Of a stretch of DNA of 64,000 bases, positions 24,522 to 34,439 are shown piece after piece; the first letter of the stretch is position 1, and each line of letters starts with the position of its first letter. A model generated the notes under the pieces. It worked only from the letters and a program-made list of their open reading frames with translations, made no database searches and was not told the DNA's origin. The stretch spans positions 37,944,001 through 38,008,000 of the forward strand of contig CM060733.1 in assembly GCA_030704615.1 (NCBI GenBank), read 5' to 3'. The translations under genes were made by a program, and so were the position numbers. The stretch is from Takakia lepidozioides. Its lineage: Eukaryota > Streptophyta > Takakiopsida > Takakiales > Takakiaceae.

Positions 24522-25879
24522 CTCAATAGAGGCCCCACGTCACTTGTCGGGAGTCCCAACTTTCGCGCCGCCGCCGGCGTCATGAAGGAGTGCGACGCTC
24601 CTGTGTCCACCAACAACGACACATTAGTTCCGGATATTATCCCATCCACGAACAATAACTGACTCCCTTTTCGTAAGGCGCCAGTTTCCTGATACAACTC
24701 ACAAGGAAATTTGCCTACCTTGCAAGTCCTGGCGACCACCGCTTCCACCAAGCGACTGATGGTATCTTCCGACAGCTCCGTGGTCGCCCGAGTCATGTTC
24801 AATTGCCGGGGCTTCGTGCACTTCTTGGCCATGTGCCCGGGCTCCCCGCAATTGAAACACACTCCATCAAAGGTCGCCTTCTGTCCGCCATAAGTCGCTC
24901 CACCCGCTTTTCCTTTCGAAGCACCGGGTGCCGCCTTGACGTGTGAGGGACCTCCCTTCGATTTCCACGTGCCATTTTCGCCGCGTGGCCTATCCCACTT
25001 CTTTTCCGGTCGGGAGGAGTCACCTTCCCGCCGGGTCTTCTTGTGGTTCAGCTCCGTACGGCCTTGTCTCTCACCCCTAGGGACATCCGAGAAACATTCA
25101 GCTCTCTCAATTGCCTCGTTCAAAGTCTTGGGTGGCTTCTCCTCCAACTTCCGCCTAGCCCATGGGGCCAGTCCCGCCACAAAGTTGAAGACCATTTCTG
25201 GTTCTGCCATGTCCGCGACTTCGAGCAACAGCACATTGAAAGCCTGGACATACCCCCGAATGTCATCTGTTTGCTTCAAATTCCTCATCTTGTCCCGGGC
25301 AAGCCAGGATGCGTTGAGGGGCACAAACTGTCTCTTCATCAATTCCTTGAACTCACTCCAGTTCAAGGTTTCCGGGCTTGGGCCTCGGTCGTGAAGGCGT
25401 TTCTGCCACCATTGTTGAGCATAGCCCCTCAAATAGGTGGGAGCCACTTCCACCCGATCCTCGTCACTCAACTTGGCCGCCCGGAAGTACTGCTCTAGCT
25501 CCAGGAGCCAGGTGTTGAGTGCCTTCCGGTTTCGAACGCCCTCGAAGGTGCCGGGTTCCTTAGGCTTCACCTTAAACTTTGCCTTGGTGGAAGTGGCATT
25601 AGCCGCCTTCAACACGTCTTTCAACGTCCCGCCAAACTGCGCCAACAACCCTTCCCAAAAGGCTGCCGGCATGGGAGGCATCTCTTGGTTTGTCGGAGCT
25701 CTCAAAGATTCCTCGGGCTCCGACTCCTCGGATTCCTCCCGCTCCTGAGCGGCCTCGTTTTCGGAAACATTAATCGCTTCCTCAAACGGCCGCCTCGGTG
25801 ACACGTCGCCCCCATCGGGCTCACCGGGATCATCATCTTTTGGGCCGTTCCGCTTTCGCTTCGGCTTGCCCGACCCCAT
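24386..25879 (-). CDS. Chromovirus Gag and protease start
   Basis: I take the ATG at 25879 ([12 protein letters not shown]) because it lies just inside the primer site, although the frame is open further into the LTR. An acidic N region ([20 protein letters not shown]) is followed by the retrotransposon capsid domain ([35 protein letters not shown]), a basic stretch, the zinc knuckle [14 protein letters not shown] (about 24817-24858), and the protease active site [11 protein letters not shown] (about 24582-24615). After SDVGP the frame departs from the protease sequence, which continues in the next frame. Confidence 0.9.
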   Translation of the reverse strand: MGSGKPKRKRNGPKDDDPGEPDGGDVSPRRPFEEAINVSENEAAQEREESEESEPEESLRAPTNQEMPPMPAAFWEGLLAQFGGTLKDVLKAANATSTKAKFKVKPKEPGTFEGVRNRKALNTWLLELEQYFRAAKLSDEDRVEVAPTYLRGYAQQWWQKRLHDRGPSPETLNWSEFKELMKRQFVPLNASWLARDKMRNLKQTDDIRGYVQAFNVLLLEVADMAEPEMVFNFVAGLAPWARRKLEEKPPKTLNEAIERAECFSDVPRGERQGRTELNHKKTRREGDSSRPEKKWDRPRGENGTWKSKGGPSHVKAAPGASKGKAGGATYGGQKATFDGVCFNCGEPGHMAKKCTKPRQLNMTRATTELSEDTISRLVEAVVARTCKVGKFPCELYQETGALRKGSQLLFVDGIISGTNVSLLVDTGASHSFMTPAAARKLGLPTSDVGPLLRCALPKENLSWRQGWRLMFLFNWGVGRDVRTSLSARSMEWISFWE

Positions 25880-25920
25880 GATGAGGCCAATCCCAAGGAC
25901 GATCGCGTACTGAACTCTAA

Positions 25921-25932
25921 GCTCTGATACCA
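25921..25932 (-). other. Primer binding site for initiator-Met tRNA
   Basis: TGGTATCAGAGC on the minus strand is complementary to the 3' end of plant initiator methionine tRNA. It lies two bases inside the 5' LTR. Confidence 0.9.
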
Positions 25933-25934
25933 AG

Positions 25935-26658
25935 TGTCGCACACCTCGATTCGGTAAACTCCCCTTCAAGTCATAGTTACTCGCTTTGATGCGCGCGCCT
26001 GACTCCCAACCTGGCCGCCGGGCCAACTTGGAGTTTCGGCTGCTCACCGGGACATAACGGTCCCCTTCCGCTTCCCTCTAAACCCTCCACCTATTTGGGA
26101 CTAGGAGAATTCCCTTTGGTAGATGGCAGTCCGGAACAGCTCCCCACTCTTTGGTCGCTTTCCGGCTCGCTCGCTTACTCACTAGTTTTTGGTCACCAAC
26201 GGGCTTGCACCGTTCTCGGGGTTACTACTCCCTATATATACTTCTGTAGCTGTCCGCGGGGGTTTCATAACCAGCCATGCCATTTTATGGCGAACCACCA
26301 CGAAAACCCTCGACTCCCGGTGGTGAATCGCGGTGAGTCTTGGCCCACTCACCGCGGCCCCAATGGACCGTGATGAGTCCCAAGACTCCCCACGACTCCC
26401 ACCTCGAGGTCTCCACCCCATGGTGAGTCCTATGCCACCCCCACTAAGTCCCACTAAGCTACCACCACCCCTTGTGGAGCCACCTCCACCGCAACCCGGT
26501 GTGCGGGGCTCCACCTAGTGAGCGCCTCCGCCTCCTTGAGTGCCTTGGGCACTCAAGGGTGCTTCAGCCCCCCATACCTATCGCCGCCGCTGCCCCCACC
26601 ACAGGGGCAGCCCCTCATGTGTCCCGACCCCCTGCCCTCAAGGCAAAGGGCCGCGACA
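25935..26658 (-). repeat. Right LTR (5' LTR of the element)
   Basis: 724 bases, TGTCGC to GCGACA. A TATATATA box at 26233-26240, read on the minus strand, is the likely core promoter of the element. Confidence 0.95.
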
Positions 26659-27884
26659 AACACCATTCGAAAGACAAAGACAAGCATGTTGCTGTGGAGG
26701 CAATGGTTTTGGATCCAGGAAACGACATCGCTAGGCTTCTTACAGCTATGCACGACGTGAACAAGTAAGTCATCCAGGAGATTTGATTCCCTCTGTAGTG
26801 TCTTGTTAATCCTCAAAAAACAGTGTTAAGGAATGCAATGTTTCCAATGTTTTTGCAGATCGACAGAGAAATCGCATGTGACAACAAGCTTGGTTCACAC
26901 ACTATTCCGAATTCAGAGGATTGGTCTGATGAAGCTGGATGATTTTTGGACAGTACTACCACCCAATATCATCAAGAAGTGCGAAACAGGAAGAGCTGCA
27001 GGCACTTGGTATTCTTTGACACGAGAGGCGTTTCTGGAGTACATGTATGCGGTAAGCCCGAGTCTGTAATCTGTTTACTTTTCGAATACATGTTTAGAGT
27101 CCCTTCGGAGCTAATCACTACTTGAATGAATGCAGCAAGAACTGGCAGAGGCAGCTGAGAAGGGAAAATCCGAATATTACTGCACTACACCAGAGGAACT
27201 AAGGACATCAAAGGGTGTGGAAGCTGCAATAAAGAAGGAGTTTGAGATGCGAAGAACCAAATTGATGTCAGCCTTCGGAAAGAAGCTTAGAATAGTAGAT
27301 CCTGGACTTGGTCCTGAGTTCCTTCAGCAGATCAAAACACACTATGACAAGCATGTGCATCCGGAGATGCAGCAGGAGAAATTGCACCGGCTGGCCATAT
27401 CGATGGTCGACCCACAAACAAAAATAAGGTGGCTGGAGATATGGAACTCAGATCAAACAGTAAAGGACTTGAATCAGTTCCCAAAGAGCACCATACAGCC
27501 TGGCACAAAGGTGGAAGGAATCAGTGATTTGGTGTTTGATAACTGGCTCCACAAGGCTACATTTTGGAGTCAGGTGTGTATTCGAACATGCTGTTTCTTC
27601 TCTTCAAGTATGTGATGTGTATCTTTTTTGCAATTCTGACAAATATACTATTTGCAGCTCGAAAAGTGCGCCGTCATTGTGCTGGATCAGACTTTGAAGG
27701 ACCTGAACATTGCGATTGTTTCCCCTCCCCAAATGTCATTGGAGGCATACATAAGGAAGTGGAGAGGTCTCACCTGGAGATACTGTTTTTCCGGGGAGTT
27801 CTCCAAAGATGGTAACATTTTACGGTCCAACGACTTTGACAGTCAGGTTGGAGGAGAGTGGGCCATGATGCGAGTTGTGTACAG

Positions 27885-28829
27885 GTGCAATGTCATACTT
27901 GAAACTCTACTGTTTTTTTGGGAAAAAATGTGGCTTCATATGGATTGCAATCTTAGATCCAGATTGAATGTCGTTGACGACATTCACTTCTTTGTCTGAG
28001 TCATTTTTAAGCGAGTATATGAATTCACCTGGTTAGGATCTAAGGGTGCAATTATATTGTCCCTGATTAGAATTGATAATGTCCTTGAATGGCGTTGACG
28101 ACATTCACATACGGAGTTGTTGAGAGGTCCTCAAGGTTATTTAAATTTTTGTAATGTCCCTAGAGGTTTTAATGAGGGTTCCTCACTTCATTTTGCTGAA
28201 TGTCAATGCAGACATTCAGTTGTTCTGCATTGTTTTTTCCTCTTGCGATGAATATGGAGGCTTGATAAGCTCTGTTTTAAGAAATCCAAAGTGAATGTCG
28301 TTGGCGACATTCACAGCTGTGTCTGTATTATTCAAAAGCGACAAATTCAATTTTCATGGATTGGGGAGCTAAGTAATTGGTTTCTTTTTTGTATTTTTGT
28401 GAATGGCGTTGACGCCATTCACATACAGTGATGTTGTGAGGTCCTCAGTGATAGGTTCGTTATGAATGTCCATTGAGTTTTCCTGGATGGTTCCTTACTC
28501 AATTTTTTTATTTCCATCCTGTGATTTTGCTTCATTTCAGTAATAATTTGGCTTCATTCTTGAATGTCGTTGACGACATTCACTTCTATGTCTGTGTCAT
28601 TTCTAATCGATTATTTGCATTCACCTGGATTAGGATGTATTTACAGTGTCATGGAATGGAATGTTCTGAATGGCATTGACGACATTCATATCTGGAGCAG
28701 TAGTGTGGTCCTGAAAGGTCCTTGGAGCAGTTGTCAGAGCCATTTCAATCCATGTTTTATTCTTTCTGTTCTACTTGCATCTTACTCACTGAGCGCTTTT
28801 GTGGGTTGGGATTCATCTCCTTTTTTCAG
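27885..28829 (+). repeat. Intron with seven hairpin-forming repeats
   Basis: The fifth intron of the ParB/methyltransferase-like gene (numbering with the split exon as exon 2) contains inverted-repeat words at 27965-27986, 28086-28107, 28196-28219, 28291-28314, 28399-28422, 28561-28582 and 28667-28688. The typical form is an 8-10 base arm, a TTGA or TTGG loop, and the complementary arm: GAATGTCG with CGACATTC, or GAATGGCG with CGCCATTC. Flanks alternate between two kinds (CTTYTTTGTCTG-like and CATACRG-like), making an A-B higher-order repeat of roughly 270-325 bases. Confidence 0.85.
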
Positions 28830-31529
28830 GTACACGAAATATGTGCTTATGGAAGGAAATCACCTGAGCGGAATTCCCGACTATCTTGACATGTGGTCGG
28901 ACCCTGCAAACGATCCAACCATGTATACTGCAGGGATATTGAAGGACTGGAGTCCTTCTCACTTCAGAGACTGTGGGTGGTACCTTGACTGCCCACCTGA
29001 GCACACGACCTTTCAAGAACAGCATATGAAATACTTGAACAATAACGCTGAGATGCTGGCGCCTTTGACTGACGAAGAGTATCAACGAAACATAGCAACC
29101 TTGGCTGCCAAGGAGCCTGATGCTCAGGGAACGCCGCAGAAGGGAAAGAAGGCGGGCCGCAAACCAAAAGACAAGGCTGTTGATGTCATAGCCATCTCAC
29201 CAGCAAAGCCAAAGGACAAAGACAAGTCCAAAGAGAAGGAAAAGGACAAGGGGAAGGAGAATGAAAAGGAGATGGAGAGTGGGCAGGACTTTACTGCTGG
29301 AAGATATACCCGCACTCTTCAGTGCGTGTTCGATGCCAAGCCACACCCTTCCCGTTCTGATTCAGCAGGAGAGATGAAAATTGTTAATGAGGGTTGGCTT
29401 TCGATGATGCAGAGTCGAAAGAGAGGATACACTGGGGTGCCATCCCCTACCTGGGACAATATAATCTCATTCCTCAATCTGGTGAGAATTCCAGTTTCTT
29501 TCCTTTTTCTCTGAATGTTTCGTTGGCAGTATTTCAGTCTCGTTCTTTGAAAACATTCTTGCCATCGTTCTTATAAAAAACATGTCTGTTGCAGGTGAGC
29601 ACAGGTCCCACCTTCGTGTGCAGTGTGCAGAAAACTTATGCGGCCGACATTGTCATTCTCGACATCCCGGATGGCCAGGCTGTGCCAGAAGTTCTTCCAA
29701 AGGGCAAGACGCCAGGCTGGAACAAATTCGAGGACAACTACTGGAGTTGGGTATTCGGGTTCTGTAACAATTTCCTCTCTGATGCAGGGACACTTCTGCT
29801 TTTTCAGTCATGTGACAATGATAGTCGTCGGGCATTGGCATCATACCTCAAGTCTTCAGGGTTTGAAGTTTTGCGCACATGAAATTGTGTGAACAGCCTC
29901 TACCTTGTGAAAGGGGGTTTCCCTGGTCAGCTGGTATGCCATCTGCCTTCTGCTTGTGCTTTGATCATGAGTTTCAATTTTCTCTGCAGCTCCACTCTAG
30001 TAGAATGTTTTATGATTGACACCGATCATCAACGATTCATGGTTTTTTTGTGTCAGAGTTCTGAATAGCCGATGTACACACTTCCACTTTAGATTGTGTT
30101 TACCACACTAACCTGCTATCTTTGGCAGACGAGGATGTTCGAGGCGATCTGCCTGCGGAGGATTCGCACATCAAAGACACCATCCTCCATCCGCAGCTTT
30201 GAGATTTCTGACCAGGGTTGTTTCGTCAACCCCCCCTATGAGCCCCATGTCGATGACATTTTGTACAACTTCATGCAGTCCAGTCAGACTCTGAAGAGAC
30301 CAGATGGCACTCCCTGGAGAGGTGCAAAGGAAAAGTCACCAGCATTCATGCAAATACTGCTGGAGTCATGCAGCCACCGCTCTGCACGGGTGGTCGATCT
30401 TTCTGTGTCCACAGGTTCGTTTTCTTCCTTCCGAATTGGTTTCCTTTCAACAATTTCATCTGCTTAAATCCCCTCCTCCAAACTGTTTATGTTCTCCTGT
30501 CTGGTGCAGGAGCAACTTACCACGCATGCAAGGCAGGCGGAAGAAGCCTTTTTGGCATGGAGGGTGATTCTGACCTCTACAACACCGTGCTCCTCCCCCT
30601 TTTGTCTGGCTCCACTTCAGGCACACAGACTGATCGGATTCAAATTCGAAATGATGACGATCCCGAAGATAAGCAGGTCGACAACGACTTTTCATGTGAG
30701 TAAGTGCTAAACCCTCTTTGGGAGTCATACTCAATTTCTCGATAACATCAAAGTTACAGTAATAACTTTTTCAGGCTGTCTTTCAGGAAAGCCAGCGGTG
30801 GATCTTCAGGAGATACAGTCATTTCTGGCGAGTCTGTTTTCGACAGCCCCCTTTCCAATTTTCTGCTCCCTGTTTATGCCGAAGCAATGGCACTTCACGC
30901 GGCCGAGTCCCTATCCCCTGACTTTTTAGTGGCCAGCCGTAGGTGTATCCAGCGTGGATCCGGTGTTCTAAAATACTTAGACTTAGATGCAGAGGAAGAG
31001 GGGATACATTGTACTGACTCTGAGTCAGACTGAACTGTATTCTTTTAATATTCATTTTCATATTATCTGGAAAACGTTGAATCCCCTTCCTCTACCGTAG
31101 TTGTTCCTTTAGAACAAATAATAATAACAGAATCAACTTTCGTTTAAATTGCTATATGTATGAATCCATCTCACAAACCTTCCTGACTCTTCTCATATCC
31201 ATTGTGCATTCATCTACACTGTATTCATGCGTGCTCCATTCATGAAAGCTTCCTTTGTACAACATCCATTGTACATTCATCCTCTGTACTCTTTAATCCA
31301 CCCCACAAACCTTCCACACTCATTTCATATACTTTGTGCATTCGTCAAAAGATTTGGTCATGCATCTTCCTGTCATGAATTTTTGTCATTGCTCAACATC
31401 CATTATACATTCATCCATTTTACTCTTATCCATCCGTCATTCATCCATCTACATACATTTTTCACACTCATCCATCTGTTTATCATCCAACTGTACATTC
31501 ATCCATCATTTATTCAATGCCTTTTATTA

Positions 31530-31730
31530 TGTCGTCCAGCTTGTTTCCGCGGTAAAGGGTGCCAATCCGCGGGAATACACTCCACTTCTTTCTGGGTGCG
31601 TGGTGACTCGGCCTCCACGTGTGATGACGTGGACTGAGCCCCGTGACGTGGCATTTGCGCAAGGTGAGCTCACGCGCTCACGCGCTCACGCGCTCACGCG
31701 CTCACGTGACCAGGCTCACGCCTAGGCATC
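31530..31730. promoter_or_regulatory. GCTCACGC and TGACGTGG repeats before the transposase
   Basis: TGACGTGG occurs at 31624 and 31644, and GCTCACGC is repeated four to five times head to tail at about 31668-31710. The same words make up the cluster at 13475-13660. Position just upstream of the transposase fits a promoter or a subterminal binding array. Confidence 0.45.
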
Positions 31731-31743
31731 CCTGGTAAAGAAA

Positions 31744-33380
31744 ATGTTGTGCCTGATGAGGCTGATGTTTTGGGCATGGGTGTGTATGAGGGGGATTCTT
31801 GTGATGAGGGAGACTGGGATGATCTAGACGATGACAGTAACCAGGCAGATGAGCCTGTGGATTCCGATTTTGCTCCTTGTTTGGCCCAAAAACATGGGAG
31901 AGTAATGAGTATACTTTCTGTTATGATAGAGAGTTGTTTATGGGTCCTGAGACTGGGCCTGTCATGGGTGGCCTTGAACACCCGTCGATGTATTCCCTGT
32001 TTACCTTGTTTTGGTCGCTCTACCCTGGCAAGAATTTGCAGTGAGAGCAATAGTTATGTTGCGGAGACTATTGCCTCCGGGACTCATGGAGGACCAGCGT
32101 GGAGGCCACTGATTGTGCCCGAGCTGCAGGCGTGGTTTGGGATTTGCATGTTTATGGGCATCAAGAAACTATTCCACATTCGGGTCGCAAGTCTTCTTTG
32201 CCTGCCCTGTCATCAGGAAGGTAATGACGAGAGACCGATATGAAGCCATCTTACGCTGCTTGCACTTGGTGGGGAACGACACACTGGTCTCTGATCGAAG
32301 TGGTGAGCAATTCGATAAATTGGGCAAAGTACGATGGCTTTCGGAGGAGATTGCAAGGCAGTGCAAGTTGCATTGGAATTTGGGCAAGGTCTTGACAGTG
32401 GATGAGATCATGATAAGGCATAAGGGGAAGTATCGTGCTATCCGTCAATACATGCCCAAAAAACCAGTCAAGTGGGGCATCAAGGTATGGGCACTTGCTG
32501 ATGTTGTCACTAGCTATGTAAGCGATTTTGATGTGTACTATGGGAGAAATGGAGGGCCTCTTGGGATGAGAGAGAAGTCGGGGAAATGAGAGGGGTATGA
32601 TGTAGTAAACCGCCTGCTGTCAGGTTTGCATGGTAGGGGGCACGTCGTGGTGACTGACAACTACTTTATATCTCCCCAATTGCTGTATGACTTGGCCTTG
32701 AAAGGAACTTGGGCCACAGGGACAGTAAGGTTGAATAGGAAGGGCCTGCATCCTTCTTTGACCTGTCTGAAAAAGTCCAAAACGGCGAAATAAGGAGACA
32801 CCTGGTTCAGGTGGCTGCTTGTCTTTGGTGGGACAAGAAATGAGTATTCAATGGTGTCATCTTCTGCCAGGCCAGCCTCGGGGCCCAATTCACCTGTGAG
32901 CGTGAAGAGGTTTGTGGGGAATGCTAGGGTGTCCGTGCCCTCTGTGCCAATGCATGTTCAGTATCAAAGGTTCATGCGTGGTGTGGACGTGCAAGACCAG
33001 CTCTGAGGAGCTTAAGCTGAAAACCCACAAGTGGTGGCACAAGGTTTTCTTCTTTCTTTTGGATACCACTCTGGTCAATTACTACATTGTGCATCTATCG
33101 GCCATGAGGAGCATGGGCTGCCTAGCTATGTCCCATTTGGACTTTTGTTTGGCCATGGCTTACTCACTTACCCAAGGCACTTGGGCATCGTTGGAGACGA
33201 CCTCTGTCTTGGTGCCACAGATGAGGTCTGATTTGCACCAAACCATGTACTCTACCCTTCGGCATTTGTGTATCCAGGTCCATCACCGGACGCATCATTA
33301 CTGTCCGCAATGCTGGGACTCATTTATATGTCTCGGTGCATGTTGGAGGGAGGCTTATTGTATTCGGGGGGAAAGGTAGC
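31744..33380 (+). pseudogene. piggyBac transposase, frameshifted
   Basis: An acidic N region (SCDEGDWDDLDDDSNQ) is followed by the piggyBac DDE domain: PELQAWFGICMFMGIKKL, CPVIRKVMTRDRYEAILRCL, then LTVDEIMIRHKGKYRAIRQY with the first catalytic Asp, YMPKKPVKWGIKVWALAD, VVVTDNYFISPQLLYDLAL with the second, and FMRGVDVQDQL with the third. A C-terminal Cys/His cluster near 33270-33360 (HYCPQCWDSF) matches the family's zinc-binding tail. The enzyme cuts at TTAA. The frame changes at about 31905, 32110-32215 and 33010, and stops occur at 32587 and 32791, so this copy is broken. No clear ATG starts the N region. Confidence 0.85.
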
Positions 33381-33384
33381 CTGG

Positions 33385-33590
33385 CTTTCGTTGGGAGTGC
33401 ATGATCATAGGGGGGTTGTCTTTGCTGGGTTGTATGGGGTTGCGTTGCTGGGATTAGACAGGCTTTTCTGGTTCTTGATTTTGTATGGGAGTCCATGATC
33501 ATAGGGGGGAAGCATTGCTGGGTTGTCATGGGGTTTTGTTCTTGTTGTTTTGGTTGGGAGTCCATGATGACAGGGACATTCAGCGGAAGG
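33385..33590 (+). repeat. Three direct repeats after the transposase
   Basis: GGGAGTSCATGATCATAGGGGG with TTGCTGGGTTG nearby occurs at about 33394 and 33487, and a weaker copy at 33556. Spacing is about 93 and 69 bases. No coding function is evident. Confidence 0.6.
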
Positions 33591-34439
33591 GGTTTCTGGA
33601 TTTGGTTGGGTGGTTGCCGATTTTTGGGGGTCTCCAAGGGTTTGCTGCATTGTTGGGCAGTAGGGGCTGTCTGGCTGCTTTGGGGGGAAGGGGCTGTCTG
33701 CACATACGGGCAGATCAGGGGGTTCGAATCCCCCTCAGTTCTGGTTTTGGATGGTAATGATGTTGAGAGTGAGAGAGAGCTTGAAAGAGGACTCGAGAGA
33801 GACCTTGTCATGCTGTAGGGAAGTGAGGCAGTTGGCCAGGTTGGGTAGTCGCTGTGGTGACGGGCGACTCAGGGGCTGATCGTTTCGGTTTCCCTTTTCA
33901 CCCTTAGCGGGCCCTGCGTTTTTGCCTGACGTGGCCTGAAACAAAGTTGCCGGAGAACCCACCGGATCGACACCCAAATGCCTGAATTGACACTAGCCTG
34001 AAAATTGCCAAAATACCCCATCCACGAAGCAATTACTGTCTGAATCCATTAATTTTTTGTGGAGGTCCTTTACATTGGGGCGCAGCATCTACTGACAGTA
34101 GGAATCAAGATTCAAAACAGTTTTGCTGATCATTTTGAAGCATTGGGGTAAGTAGAGTAAGTGGGATCCGTTTTGACCCCCCCAAACTCACATACAAGCT
34201 ATATTTTGAGAATTTCGGTCTGAGATTTTGGGAGATGACCTGTTGTTTGCCCTTATTCAGATTCTGGAGGCCATTTCTTCAAGAAAAATTGAAAAATCGC
34301 CAAACATGCATGGTCAAAGCAATTTTTCCTCTCTTTTTTTGTTCATGGTTTCAACTTTGGGAATTTTCTTGTGTTATAATCTACTAAATGGAACGGTCAA
34401 AACTGCTGAAATTTCCTGAGGACCTTCATGTAGTTAGTG

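Larger units (their letters stand above)
19686..26663 (-). mobile_element. Near-complete Ty3 chromovirus, young insertion
   Basis: LTRs at 19691-20412 and 25935-26658 begin TGTCGC and end GCGACA. The target duplication AACAC stands at 19686-19690 and 26659-26663. The element is read on the minus strand: tRNA-iMet primer site, Gag, protease, reverse transcriptase, RNase H, integrase, chromodomain, polypurine tract. The coding region is broken into four frames by three apparent single-base shifts. The order RT-RNaseH-integrase and the chromodomain place it among chromoviruses. It sits in an exon of the host gene, and the host frame (IQKH then HSKDKDK) is continuous once the element and one AACAC are ignored. 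Confidence 0.95.
18431..31033 (+). pseudogene. ParB-like plus amino-methyltransferase-like gene, split by a retrotransposon
   Basis: Ten exons can be placed: 18431-18727, about 19171-19690 plus 26664-26764, 26859-27051, 27136-27573, 27658-27884, 28830-29481, 29595-29933, 30129-30414, 30510-30699 and 30775-31033. Phases agree from the second exon on. Near the N end, FYVWDGNHRLLAWMGY resembles the ParB/sulfiredoxin nuclease-like fold. A Lys/Glu-rich linker follows (29120-29280). The C-terminal third has the order of a beta-class DNA amino-methyltransferase: ADIVILDIPDG (motif IV position), a W....Y..W segment, then VVDLSVSTGATYHACKAGGR and LFGMEGD (SAM-binding motif I). The DPPY-type catalytic tetrad is replaced by DIPD. 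Damage: TAG at 18503, several frameshifts at 19450-19690, TGA at 29880, and the insertion at 19690. Confidence 0.65.

Noticed and set aside
20413-25900. Long plus-strand open frames such as 21419-21949, 22441-22986 and 24936-25394
   Set aside because: They are antisense to well-supported chromovirus proteins on the minus strand and have no motifs of their own.
27965-28688. CRISPR-like array
   Set aside because: Repeats are dyads of variable sequence, spacing ranges from about 95 to 160 bases, the flanks themselves are repeated, and the array lies in a spliced intron of a eukaryotic gene.
31530-31745. A closer left terminus for the piggyBac element just upstream of its transposase
   Set aside because: No TTAACCC word or arm matching the 34559 end occurs between 31033 and 31745, so the nearest partner is at 11899.
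33716-33737. A perfect tRNA T-arm-like hairpin (GGGGGTTCGAATCCCCC)
   Set aside because: No matching acceptor stem, D arm or 7-base anticodon loop could be placed upstream, so I do not call a tRNA.
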